Assembly: GCA_949840805.1 (NCBI GenBank)
Contig: CATKXR010000013.1
Location: 24,370 to 88,369, forward strand
Length of the DNA: 64,000 nt
Reading direction: 5' to 3'
From: an uncultured Lachnospiraceae bacterium
GTDB lineage: Bacteria > Bacillota > Clostridia > Lachnospirales > Lachnospiraceae
Shown: positions 36,039 to 44,349 of the stretch, piece by piece
Position numbering within the stretch: the first letter of the stretch is position 1
How the letters are laid out: each line of letters begins with the position of its first letter
The notes under the pieces: generated by a model
What the model saw: the letters and a program-made list of their open reading frames with translations, nothing else
Database searches by the model: none
Told to the model about the DNA's origin: nothing
Translations under genes and position numbers: made by a program

Positions 36039-36779
36039 ATGAAGCTGTCAAAAAGACTGGAGGCAATCATAGGTATGGCGTCCCAATGGGCATCCTGCCA
36101 TGGAGACGGACTTTCCATGGCAGATGTAGGCACAGATCACGGGTTTGTGCCGATTTGCCTGGTGGAACGGGATATTGTAAAGAGAGCGTTGGCTATGGAT
36201 ATAGGAGAGGGGCCTCTTCTGCGGGCCAGAGAGCATGTGCGTGAGAGAGGATTGGAGGACAGGATCCAATTGCGGCTCAGTGACGGCCTGGAGCGTCTCT
36301 CCCCCCAAGAAGCAGATCTGGTGGTCATTGCCGGGATGGGGGGCGAGCTGATGCTCAAGATATTAAAAAACGGAAATCATGTAAGGCAGTCTGTCAAAGG
36401 GTGGATTTTTTCACCCCAGTCGGAGCTTTCAGCATTTCGCCGGGGGCTGAAGGAACTGGGTCTTGCGATACAAGACGAGGTGATGGTAGAGGAAGACGGG
36501 AAGTATTATGTGGTGATGACGGCAGAAAAAGGAGACATGGAGGAGGATTACTGTTATCGATACGGGGAGGTTCTGATCAGAAAGAAAGATCCGGTTTTAG
36601 GAAAATTTCTGGAAAGGGAGCTCAGGCAGCTTTCCATGATCCGGAAAAAACTTTTAGATTGCGGGACAGAGACGGCGAAAAGAAGGCTTGATCAGATAGA
36701 GAAAAAGATTCAGGAGGCAGAAGCGGCGCGGGAGCGTCTGGAAAGAGATAATACCAAAACGAGACAGAGGAGATTTTGA
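36039..36779 (+). CDS. trmK: tRNA (adenine(22)-N1)-methyltransferase
   Basis: Uses S-adenosylmethionine to methylate N1 of A22 in tRNA. It has 246 residues. The methyltransferase fold begins LSKRLEAIIGMASQW and has MADVGTDHGFVPICLV (SAM loop), AMDIGEGPLLRARE and LVVIAGMGGELMLKIL. The C-terminus is a coiled coil, as usual. It starts 13 bp after rpoD and its stop is one base before the next ATG, so it is in the same operon. Confidence 0.94.
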   Translation: MKLSKRLEAIIGMASQWASCHGDGLSMADVGTDHGFVPICLVERDIVKRALAMDIGEGPLLRAREHVRERGLEDRIQLRLSDGLERLSPQEADLVVIAGMGGELMLKILKNGNHVRQSVKGWIFSPQSELSAFRRGLKELGLAIQDEVMVEEDGKYYVVMTAEKGDMEEDYCYRYGEVLIRKKDPVLGKFLERELRQLSMIRKKLLDCGTETAKRRLDQIEKKIQEAEAARERLERDNTKTRQRRF

Positions 36780-36780
36780 G

Positions 36781-37578
36781 ATGACATGCAGGGAACTGAT
36801 GAGAAAGCTGGAGGAGCTGGCCCCGCTTGAATATGCCTGTGAGTGGGACAATCCGGGATTTCTGGCAGGACGCGGGGATAAGGAGATCCGCAAGGTTTTT
36901 GTGGCTTTGGACGCCACAGACGAGGTGGTGGAGGCAGCCATAAGATATGGGGCGGATCTTTTGCTGACCCATCATCCGCTGATATTCAAAGCACTGAAAA
37001 AAGTCAATGATGAGGATTTTATCAGCAGGCGGATTCTGCGTCTGATCCAGGCTGATGTCTGTTATGTGGCCATGCATACAAATTTTGACATAGCCCCGGG
37101 ATGCATGGCAGACCTGGCGGCAGAGCGTCTGGGACTTTTGGCAGAGAGGCCCCTTGAGGTGACTGGAGAAAAGGATGGTATCCCTGTAGGGGTGGGAAAA
37201 GCAGGCCATTTGAGAAGGCCTGTGGCGATAAAAGAGCTGGCAGAGCTTGTGAAGGAAAGGTTCGGCCTGCCTTTTGTGACGGTTTACGGCCTGGAACAGG
37301 TGACAGAGCCGATAACCCGGGTTGCCGTCTCGCCGGGAGCAGGCGGCAGTATGGTCAGACATGGAATCGCCTGGGGAGCCCAGGTGCTGATAACAGGAGA
37401 TATCGGGCATCACAGCGGAATCGATGCGGCGGCCCAGGGGATGGCTGTGATCGATGCAGGACATTATGGTTTGGAACATATATTTATGCCGTTTATGAAG
37501 GAGTACTTACAGGGATTGCCAGGAAGGGAGCTTCAGGTGGAAACGGAGGATAAAAACCTGCCGGTAAAAGTTCTGTGA
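36781..37578 (+). CDS. Nif3-like dinuclear metal centre protein
   Basis: A protein of 265 residues of the NIF3/YqfO family. Metal-binding motifs: CEWDNPGFLAG, LLTHHPLIF, AMHTNFDIAPGCMAD and GDIGHHSGIDAAAQGMAVID then GHYGLEH. It lacks the central insert of YqfO of Bacillus. Some members have been called GTP cyclohydrolase I type 2, an assignment that I would not rely on. ATG at 36781 follows the trmK stop by one base. Confidence 0.93.
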   Translation: MTCRELMRKLEELAPLEYACEWDNPGFLAGRGDKEIRKVFVALDATDEVVEAAIRYGADLLLTHHPLIFKALKKVNDEDFISRRILRLIQADVCYVAMHTNFDIAPGCMADLAAERLGLLAERPLEVTGEKDGIPVGVGKAGHLRRPVAIKELAELVKERFGLPFVTVYGLEQVTEPITRVAVSPGAGGSMVRHGIAWGAQVLITGDIGHHSGIDAAAQGMAVIDAGHYGLEHIFMPFMKEYLQGLPGRELQVETEDKNLPVKVL

Positions 37579-37594
37579 AAAAAGGAGGGTAAGT

Positions 37595-39250
37595 ATGGTA
37601 CAGGTTACGGTAGAGAATGAGAGACGGGAATATGAGACGGGGACGCTTCTCAAGGATGTGGCAAGGGAATTTCAGCCTGGATTTGAGAATGAGATCCTGC
37701 TGGCATATGTGAACGGAAAGCTTCAGGAACTTCATAAGGTGGTCCGTGACGGGGCGGAGATTCATTTTCTGACAGCCAGAGATAAGCCGGGAATGCAGAC
37801 CTATCAGCGGAGCGTGACGCTGATGATGATGAAGGCATTTTACGAGGTGGTGGGAGTGGAGGATCTGACCAATGTAACGGTGGATTTCTCCATTGGCGGA
37901 GGGCTTTTTGTGGAGCCGAAGGGGAATTTTGTACTGGACCAGGAACTGGTGAACCAGGTCAGGTCCAGAATGCGGCAATATGTAGATGCGAAAATGCCCA
38001 TAATGAAGAGGAATATTAATACGGAGGAGGCTATTGAGCTGTTCCACCGATATAAAATGTATAACAAGGAGCGGCTGTTTACCTTCCGGCGGGTTTCCAG
38101 GGTGAATATTTACAATCTGGATGGTTTTGAGGATTACTATTATGGTTATATGGTCCAGAATACGGAATCTTTGAAATATTTTGACCTGATCCTCTATCAG
38201 CACGGGATTGTACTCTTGATGCCGGAGATGTCGGAGCCTGAAAAGGTACCTCAATTTGCGCCTAAAGAAAAACTTTTCCGGACTCTTTGCGAGTCAGAGG
38301 AGTGGGGCCGGAAGATGCAGGTGGCCAATGTAGGCGCCCTTAACGAGCGGATCACAAAGGGCCGGATGAATGAGCTGATCTTAATTCAGGAAGCGCTGAT
38401 GGAGAAGAAAATGGGGGATATCGCAGAGCAGATATCCTTAAGGCCGGGAGTGAAGTTTGTCATGGTGGCAGGACCGTCCTCCTCAGGAAAGACTACCTTT
38501 TCTCATCGTCTGTCCACCCAGCTTCAGGCAAAAGGATTTACTCCGCATCCGATCGGGGTGGATAATTATTTCGTGAACCGGTCAGACAGCCCAAGGGATG
38601 AGAACGGAAATTATGATTATGAATCCTTAAAATGTATTGACATAAAGAAGTTTAATGAGGATATGCAGGACCTTCTGTCCGGCAAGACCGTAGAGCTGCC
38701 GGAGTATAATTTTATATCCGGAGAGAGGGAATATAAAGGAAACAGGCTTTCTCTGGGGCCGGAGGATATCCTGGTGATCGAAGGGATCCATTGTCTGAAC
38801 GAGGAGCTGTCCTACAGCCTTTCCAAGGAAAATAAGTTTAAGATTTATATCAGCGCCCTGACCCAGCTTAACATTGACGACCACAACCGGATTCCCACTA
38901 CGGACGGACGGCTGATCCGCCGTATGGTGCGGGATGCCAGAACCAGAGGGGCATCCGCCCAGGATACGATTCGCCGGTGGCCTTCTGTGCGGCGGGGGGA
39001 GGAGAGGAATATTTTCCCATATCAGGAAGAGGCGGATGTGATGTTTAATTCAGCGCTGGTATATGAACTGGCGGTGCTTAAGCAGTACGCGGAGCCAATC
39101 CTTTTCAGCGTACCCAGAAACAGCAGGGAATATCTGGAGGCAAAGCGGCTTCTAAAATTCCTGGATTATTTTCTTGGAGTCAGCAGTGAGGATATTCCGA
39201 AGAACTCTATTTTGCGGGAGTTTATTGGGGGGAGCTGTTTTAAAGTGTAA
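37595..39250 (+). CDS. TGS/SAD-domain nucleoside (uridine) kinase fusion
   Basis: A protein of 551 residues. The N-terminus (1-60) is TGS-like (VENERREYETGTLLKDVARE). Residues about 65-230 resemble the second additional domain of threonyl-tRNA synthetase. The C-terminal half is a P-loop kinase of the uridine kinase/phosphoribulokinase group with GPSSSGKTTFSHRLSTQL near residue 292, DNYFVNRSDSPRDENGNYDY and DILVIEGIHCLNEEL. It probably phosphorylates uridine or cytidine. The ATG follows AAAGGAGGG. Confidence 0.9.
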   Translation: MVQVTVENERREYETGTLLKDVAREFQPGFENEILLAYVNGKLQELHKVVRDGAEIHFLTARDKPGMQTYQRSVTLMMMKAFYEVVGVEDLTNVTVDFSIGGGLFVEPKGNFVLDQELVNQVRSRMRQYVDAKMPIMKRNINTEEAIELFHRYKMYNKERLFTFRRVSRVNIYNLDGFEDYYYGYMVQNTESLKYFDLILYQHGIVLLMPEMSEPEKVPQFAPKEKLFRTLCESEEWGRKMQVANVGALNERITKGRMNELILIQEALMEKKMGDIAEQISLRPGVKFVMVAGPSSSGKTTFSHRLSTQLQAKGFTPHPIGVDNYFVNRSDSPRDENGNYDYESLKCIDIKKFNEDMQDLLSGKTVELPEYNFISGEREYKGNRLSLGPEDILVIEGIHCLNEELSYSLSKENKFKIYISALTQLNIDDHNRIPTTDGRLIRRMVRDARTRGASAQDTIRRWPSVRRGEERNIFPYQEEADVMFNSALVYELAVLKQYAEPILFSVPRNSREYLEAKRLLKFLDYFLGVSSEDIPKNSILREFIGGSCFKV

Positions 39251-39369
39251 TCATTGAACCATAATCGGGGATTAAAGGGGAGAAATCGAACTGATAAACT
39301 CAATGTTTTTTGCCTGTGATATGGTAAAACCATGTCGGGCAAGATTGAATTCAACGGAGGTGGTTTTAA

Positions 39370-39702
39370 TTGACAATCGAAGGAAACCAAAAAGAGATTG
39401 ACGCCATGAAGGAATTCCATAAAGGGAACAGGAAAAGGGGGATGGAACTTCAAGAAGAATTTGCCGCTGAATTCAGGGAAGAATATAAAGAGAAGGACCA
39501 TTGTCCTTGTAAGAAAGCCTGCAGATATCATGGCAATTGTAAAGAATGTGTCGCAATTCATCGTGCGCACCAGGAGCATGTGCCTAACTGTATGCGTCCG
39601 ATTATTAATGCAAAGATTAAGCTGCTGTCGGAACTTACAGAACATACCATAGCAAATGAAATAGAGGCACCGCATGAAATTTTAAGAAAAGAGTTTCAAT
39701 AA
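39370..39702 (+). CDS. Cysteine-rich small protein, 110 residues
   Basis: Charged and probably helical, with a central Cys cluster CPCKKACRYHGNCKECVAIH and a later Cys (VPNCM), which could bind zinc or an iron-sulfur centre. The start is a TTG at 39370, six bases after a full GGAGGTGG. No signal peptide. I recognise the pattern as a conserved clostridial hypothetical but know no function. Confidence 0.65.
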   Translation: MTIEGNQKEIDAMKEFHKGNRKRGMELQEEFAAEFREEYKEKDHCPCKKACRYHGNCKECVAIHRAHQEHVPNCMRPIINAKIKLLSELTEHTIANEIEAPHEILRKEFQ

Positions 39703-39730
39703 GAAAAAGCGGCCTGCCGATCGGCAGGCC
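39702..39730 (-). terminator. Terminator of the Cof-type phosphatase gene
   Basis: A 20-nt perfect palindrome, GGCCTGCCGA/TCGGCAGGCC (39711-39730), is followed on the minus strand by GCTTTTTCTT. It sits between the convergent stops. Confidence 0.8.
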
Positions 39731-39738
39731 GGGATTTG

Positions 39739-40542
39739 TCAGTCAATTTCACTGATGACTTTTAAAATCCCCTCTTTTTCATTGCTTAAAGTTATATACG
39801 GAGCCTGTTTTTTCACCTGTTCTGGCGAGTTGCCCATAGCATATCCATATCCCACGGCTTGAAGCATTCCCAAGTCATTCTCTCCATCGCCAAAGGCGGC
39901 GGCTTCCTCCAGGGGTATGCCATAGTAACCGCACAAATATCGTACACCGGCGGCCTTGTTTACAGTTCCGTCCATTACCTCCAAATAATATTCGTTGGAC
40001 CGCAGAATGGATAGCTGGGGATAATTTTTTTTCAGGAACACTTCGGCATCAGAACTATCATCCGGCCTGCCCATAAGAAGGAATTTGTGGACGCCCCCTG
40101 CCTTGGCAAATGCTTCTGTTATGGTACCTTTTATGGACTTTCCTTTCGTGATTCCTTCTTCTCGGATGACCCATGGGTTTGTATCGTCTTTTACCACCCA
40201 CAGATCGTTGCCGTAAGAATTGCAGCAGATATTGGGAAAATTGTTCTCAAGGTCAGACGCGACTTTTACTGCCAATGATAATTCCATTTGGCGGCTGTAC
40301 AGGATTTTTTGATTCTCGTCCAGGATCAGGCCGCCGCTGTAGCAGATAACAGGCCGGTTGTTTCCCAGTTCCTTTTGAATCACCATAACTCCGTCCGGCA
40401 TCCGGGCAGAGACCAGGATAAAGGGAATCCCTTTTTTGTCCAGCTCCAGAATCTTTTCCTTTGTTTTTGGGCAGATATGGTGGTGATTGTTCAGGAGTGT
40501 CCCGTCAATATCACTGTAGAGGATCCGGATGTTTTTTTTCAT
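39739..40542 (-). CDS. Cof-type HAD hydrolase
   Basis: A sugar-phosphate or nucleotide phosphatase of 267 residues. Motif I is LYSDIDGTLLNN, motif II is ILVSARM, motif III has Lys in VNKAAGVRYLC, and motif IV is AAFGDGENDLGMLQ. The large alpha/beta C2 cap between motifs II and III is typical of Cof proteins such as YidA. ATG at 40542 is preferred over 40557 because GGAGA is better spaced. Substrate unknown. Confidence 0.9.
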   Translation of the reverse strand: MKKNIRILYSDIDGTLLNNHHHICPKTKEKILELDKKGIPFILVSARMPDGVMVIQKELGNNRPVICYSGGLILDENQKILYSRQMELSLAVKVASDLENNFPNICCNSYGNDLWVVKDDTNPWVIREEGITKGKSIKGTITEAFAKAGGVHKFLLMGRPDDSSDAEVFLKKNYPQLSILRSNEYYLEVMDGTVNKAAGVRYLCGYYGIPLEEAAAFGDGENDLGMLQAVGYGYAMGNSPEQVKKQAPYITLSNEKEGILKVISEID

Positions 40543-40922
40543 GGCTATTTTCTCCATTCTGTATAGGTTCTCAAGGTTTCAGAATATATTTTTATATCTT
40601 AAAAATATCTCCGAGCTTATATTTTATCATTGTTCGGCTTAATTTGAAAGCGGCTTTTTTAAAAGAAGGCTCTTGAACACACGGATTCATGATTTTATTA
40701 AAAAGTAATAAATTTTTTAGTGATTTTTCTTCGTATTTTGATATAATAATGATACCGGCACATTAGCGCATATGATACTTATGTGTATGCTTATTTGCCA
40801 ATTGGCTGGGTTGTTTTCATGAAACTTTTACGTGGAAATAGGGGGGGATATTTTGAAAGATCATCTGGCTTACAGGGATCATAAGGCTCTATGTCTTGGT
40901 ATTTGCAGATAAGGAGGCAACG
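40543..40922. promoter_or_regulatory. AT-rich divergent intergenic region
   Basis: A 380-bp gap. On the plus strand it has an extended -10, TGATATAAT (40739-40747), for the PepSY gene, with a long leader of about 170 nt. The leader contains GGGGGGGAT followed by a TTG-started frame of 19 codons (40853-40912; it begins LKDHLAYRDH and ends ICR). That frame stops 10 bases before the next ATG and might be an upstream peptide. Nothing else is recognised. Confidence 0.4.
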
Positions 40923-41471
40923 ATGAAAAAAAGAAATGTATTTTTGACTGCGGCAATTGCAGCAGGGCTGATGATGTCTGCACTGGCTATGAGTGTTTCA
41001 GCAGCCCAGATTACGGAGGAGGATGCAAAGGCAATCGCCCTGGAGAATGCAGGCGTGAAGGATGAGGATGTGGCTTATATTTATGCCAAGCCAGATAAGG
41101 AAGACAGGCAGATTGTTTTTGATGTGAAATTTAATACGAAAGCCAATGAAGAATACGAATATGAAATTCTAGCAGATACAGGAAAAATTTTGGAAATTGA
41201 TTATGAAAGGGAGTTTTTTTCTAATACCACCGGGAATGCCGGCAAGGAGACTACCTTGGAGCAGGCTCAGGAAACCGCTTTAAGCCATGCAGGAACTACC
41301 GCAGACAAGGTAACGTTTGTAAAGCGGGAAACGGACTATGATGATGGGCGGCTGGTTTATGAGCTGGAATTTTATACAGATGCCTATCAGAAATATGAGT
41401 ATGATATTGACGCGAAGAATGGGCAGATCATTGCCTGGAGTTATGAAGCAGCGGATGCATCACTGCGTTGA
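40923..41471 (+). CDS. Secreted protein with two PepSY domains
   Basis: A protein of 182 residues. The signal peptide is MKKRNVFLTAAIAAGLMMSA, likely cut after AMSVSAA. Two PepSY repeats follow: ITEEDAKAIALENAGV with YEYEILADTGKILEIDYE, then LEQAQETALSHAGT with YEYDIDAKNGQIIAW. PepSY domains are thought to inhibit peptidases or modulate surface signalling. ATG at 40923 follows AAGGAGGC. Confidence 0.88.
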   Translation: MKKRNVFLTAAIAAGLMMSALAMSVSAAQITEEDAKAIALENAGVKDEDVAYIYAKPDKEDRQIVFDVKFNTKANEEYEYEILADTGKILEIDYEREFFSNTTGNAGKETTLEQAQETALSHAGTTADKVTFVKRETDYDDGRLVYELEFYTDAYQKYEYDIDAKNGQIIAWSYEAADASLR

Positions 41472-41541
41472 TTTCCGGGTGAATATATGCGGGCCAATCA
41501 TTCTATGGATTGGCCCGGAACCACCCGGCCGCATGGACAGA

Positions 41542-41898
41542 CTATAAAAGCATATCTTTTTTCTCAAGAATCGCTGCCACAGCGTTGCATGCCGGGCAGT
41601 CGCAGTATCTGGCGCCGGCGGCTTTGATCTCTTTTCCATGAGCAGCTATGTTTTTTGCCATATCTTCCCCGAATACCTTGGCGCCGGCTTCAGAATCGGC
41701 AAAGGCGATCAGTCCGTCCACGGGCATGATATCCATCTCAAGCTCCCTGATGAGATTTCTGGACTGTTCTGTCTCTTTATCCGTTCCTATGGCATCTAAC
41801 CATGCCTGGCAGGCAGCTTTGGCTTCTGCGCAGCAGGAAGGTGCATTCATTAATTCTTTTACTTTTCCGGTGACATAATCTTTTGCATTCTGATCCAT
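41542..41898 (-). CDS. Small Cys-containing protein of unknown function
   Basis: A soluble, helical protein of 118 residues. Near the N-terminus is APSCCAEAKAACQAWL and near the C-terminus YCDCPACNAVAAILEKKDML, which places Cys in a CxCxxC pattern able to bind metal or act in redox. Homologs that I recall carry misleading heat-shock labels; no chaperone domain is visible. It lies 21 bp behind the MarR gene on the same strand and is probably co-transcribed, so it may be the effector of that regulator. Confidence 0.65.
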   Translation of the reverse strand: MDQNAKDYVTGKVKELMNAPSCCAEAKAACQAWLDAIGTDKETEQSRNLIRELEMDIMPVDGLIAFADSEAGAKVFGEDMAKNIAAHGKEIKAAGARYCDCPACNAVAAILEKKDMLL

Positions 41899-41919
41899 AG
41901 TTTTGATCCTTTCTATGTG

Positions 41920-42351
41920 TTAGCCATATTGTTTCAGGTTGTCATGAATCCTCTGGAGCATGGATTCACACAGAAGGATTTCTTCTGTGGAAAAGCCCGC
42001 ATAAACAATTTTTGTCATCTGCTCTGATACGGCGGTATAATCCTGTCTGAGATTTCTCGCCTTGTCGGTCAGTGCAAGCAGGATTTGTCTGCGGTCATTT
42101 TGATCCGGGATGCGAATCACAAGTCCTGAATGTTCCATGCGGTCGATCATGCTGGTCAGGGTAGTAGCTGCCAGGCCGGTTCTGTCAGCGATATTCTTTA
42201 AGGAAATATGTTCTTCCTGCCACAATACATAAAGGATACGCCCCTGGGCCCCGTTAAACGCATCAATATTTTTTTCCGCCAGGATTCGTTCAAAAATCCT
42301 GTCACTGATTCGTTTAATTTGAGAAAACATATTGCCGGCCTGGATATTCAT
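41920..42351 (-). CDS. MarR-family transcriptional regulator
   Basis: A protein of 143 residues. The winged helix reads ISLKNIADRTGLAATTLTSMIDRME, then HSGLVIRIPDQNDRRQILLALT, the standard MarR wing with DRR. The start at 42351 follows AGGAGGAAT. A CCTATA-N13-TATAGG inverted repeat just upstream overlaps its likely promoter. It forms a two-gene unit with the 118-residue Cys protein. The ligand is unknown. Confidence 0.9.
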   Translation of the reverse strand: MNIQAGNMFSQIKRISDRIFERILAEKNIDAFNGAQGRILYVLWQEEHISLKNIADRTGLAATTLTSMIDRMEHSGLVIRIPDQNDRRQILLALTDKARNLRQDYTAVSEQMTKIVYAGFSTEEILLCESMLQRIHDNLKQYG

Positions 42352-42361
42352 GACTATTCCT

Positions 42362-42386
42362 CCTATAAGGGATTATACTATATAGG
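42362..42386. promoter_or_regulatory. MarR operator candidate
   Basis: CCTATA (42362-42367) and TATAGG (42381-42386) form an inverted repeat separated by 13 bp. The minus-strand TATAAT (42377-42372) lies between the arms. This position suits autorepression. Confidence 0.5.
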
Positions 42387-42471
42387 ATAAAATAAGTAAA
42401 GAGAAAACAGATAGAAAATGTGGGAGAATTGTGATATGCTTTATTTAAGGCAAGAGAAAAGGAGTTTTTTT

Positions 42472-44349
42472 ATGGATGACGAGCGAAAAAATAACGAAAA
42501 GAAAAATAAGAGGAGAGATTTTAGTTTTCAGGTGGATTTAAAGGGAATTATCCGTCTGCTTAGCGAAAATTTGTATTCCAGTACAGATGTTTTTTTACGG
42601 GAGCTTTTACAGAATGCAGTGGATGCTATTGAGGCCAGGCGAGTGGAAGGGCCGGATTTTAAAGAGGGCAGGATTCAGATAGAGTATCGCCAGATGGGCA
42701 GCCAACAGGCCAGGATGGTTTTTTCGGACAACGGAATCGGGCTGACACAGGAAGAGCTTCATACGTTTTTGTCAGTAATCGGACAGTCTTCCAAGCGGGG
42801 AGAGATGAGGCAGGGAAGCTTTATCGGTCAGTTTGGGATTGGGCTGTTGTCCTGTTTTCTGGTGACAGATGAAATATTTGTGAAAAGCCGTTCGATCCGG
42901 GAGGAGAGAGGATGCTGCTGGCTGGGGCGGAGCGACGGTACATACCAGGTGACAGAATATTCGGGACATACGGAAACAGATGATGAAGAGGGAGGGGAGA
43001 CAGAGCCGCAGGAGATGGTTCCGGGAACGGAGGTGACGCTGATTTTGAAGGGAAAAATGGCGTCCCGATACAGTGAGGAGAGAGTGGTCGGGCTTTTAAA
43101 GGAATATGGATTTCTTATCCAGGTTCCAGTGGAGTTTGAAGGAAATGGTGGAAAAAGGCGGATAAATGACGGTTTTATTCCCTGGAGGCAGTCTTTTTGC
43201 AGCAACGAGGAGATTCTGCAGTTTGGAGAGCGGGTGTTCGAGGAAGAATTTTTAGGCGTAGTTCCCATTTCCGGAGAAGGGCTTAAAGGATATGCATTTA
43301 TCTCAGGCCGTCAGACCAGTGCGGCGGCGGAAGGAAGGCATAAGATTTATTTGAAGGATATGCTGATCACAGAGGAAGGAAAGGAGCTGATACCCCGGTG
43401 GGCATTTTTTACCCGCTGTATCCTGAACGCACAAACACTGACTCCTATGGCATCTCGGGAGGGGGTTGTATCAGACCATCAATTGGCAAAGGCCCGAAAT
43501 AAAATTGAGAAATGCATTTTTGACTATTTTGTGGCTCTTTCCCAGTATGATGTAAACAAATTAAAACGTCTCACTATATTACACAATGTGGCAATTAAAT
43601 CGCTCGCAGTGGAGAACGAACAGATTTATAAGCTGCTTTTCCCATTTTTGACATTTTCAACAAATAAGGGAAACATGACGGGATTTCAGGTGGTAGAGGC
43701 GGCGAAAAGGCATCCGGTTTATTATTGTATGGAAGTAGATGATTATAGAAGAGCATGCCCGCTGGTGGGAAACGGAAGCGGAGTTTTGATTAATGCCGGA
43801 TATATCTATGATACGAAACTTCTGCAGATGCTGAAGCGTTACCAGAGAGGAGTCTGCGTGGAGCCGCTTAATGAAGCTTCTTATGAAGCGTTTCTGGAGG
43901 AGCCGTCGGAGGATATGAGGAGAGAACTGGCAGGGCTGTTGACAACTGCAGGAAAGGTTCTGGAGCCTTTTCATTGTGGGGCGGTGCTGAAGCAGTTTGA
44001 ACCAATGGAACAGCCGGTTTTGTATGTTCCGGGTGCGGATGAATTTTTGGACTATACTCTGGGTGAAGGGGGATTTTCAGGATTTCTGGAAGGCTTTGAC
44101 CTTGGCGGAGCAGATGCTTTTGGAGGGTTTGACAGCGGATATGGGACAAAGCTGTATCTGAATGGAAGAAATTCCCTAATCCGGCGCCTGGCACAAGTAC
44201 AGGACCCGGATATTGTGACAGATATGATGCGGGTGCTGTACGTGCATGCCATACTGGCAGGACATTATAATTTGGGAGAACGGGAAACGGAAATTTTGAA
44301 TACTGGTTTGATTCGGCTGATTGGGTACGGATTGGGGGGAGAGGTATGA
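42472..44349 (+). CDS. Divergent Hsp90/HtpG-family ATPase
   Basis: A cytosolic GHKL ATPase of 625 residues. The N-terminal domain has the Hsp90 pattern YSSTDVFLRELLQNAVDAIE (catalytic Glu44, Asn48), FSDNGIGLTQEEL (Asp86) and IGQFGIGLLSCFL (119-130). The middle domain has MASREGVVSDHQLAK, equivalent to the VDSEDLPLNVSRE region. The C-terminus has a Gly/Phe/Asp-rich stretch (GGFSGFLEGFDLGGADAFGG) and LYLNGRNSLIRRL. Length matches HtpG but sequence is far from the canonical form. AAAGGAG precedes the ATG at 42472. The next gene overlaps by ATGA, so they are coupled. Confidence 0.85.
   Translation: MDDERKNNEKKNKRRDFSFQVDLKGIIRLLSENLYSSTDVFLRELLQNAVDAIEARRVEGPDFKEGRIQIEYRQMGSQQARMVFSDNGIGLTQEELHTFLSVIGQSSKRGEMRQGSFIGQFGIGLLSCFLVTDEIFVKSRSIREERGCCWLGRSDGTYQVTEYSGHTETDDEEGGETEPQEMVPGTEVTLILKGKMASRYSEERVVGLLKEYGFLIQVPVEFEGNGGKRRINDGFIPWRQSFCSNEEILQFGERVFEEEFLGVVPISGEGLKGYAFISGRQTSAAAEGRHKIYLKDMLITEEGKELIPRWAFFTRCILNAQTLTPMASREGVVSDHQLAKARNKIEKCIFDYFVALSQYDVNKLKRLTILHNVAIKSLAVENEQIYKLLFPFLTFSTNKGNMTGFQVVEAAKRHPVYYCMEVDDYRRACPLVGNGSGVLINAGYIYDTKLLQMLKRYQRGVCVEPLNEASYEAFLEEPSEDMRRELAGLLTTAGKVLEPFHCGAVLKQFEPMEQPVLYVPGADEFLDYTLGEGGFSGFLEGFDLGGADAFGGFDSGYGTKLYLNGRNSLIRRLAQVQDPDIVTDMMRVLYVHAILAGHYNLGERETEILNTGLIRLIGYGLGGEV

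Noticed and set aside
41542..41898. Hsp90 as product name for the 118-residue protein
   Set aside because: No GHKL ATPase or other Hsp90 part fits in this length or sequence; the real Hsp90-like gene is at 42472.
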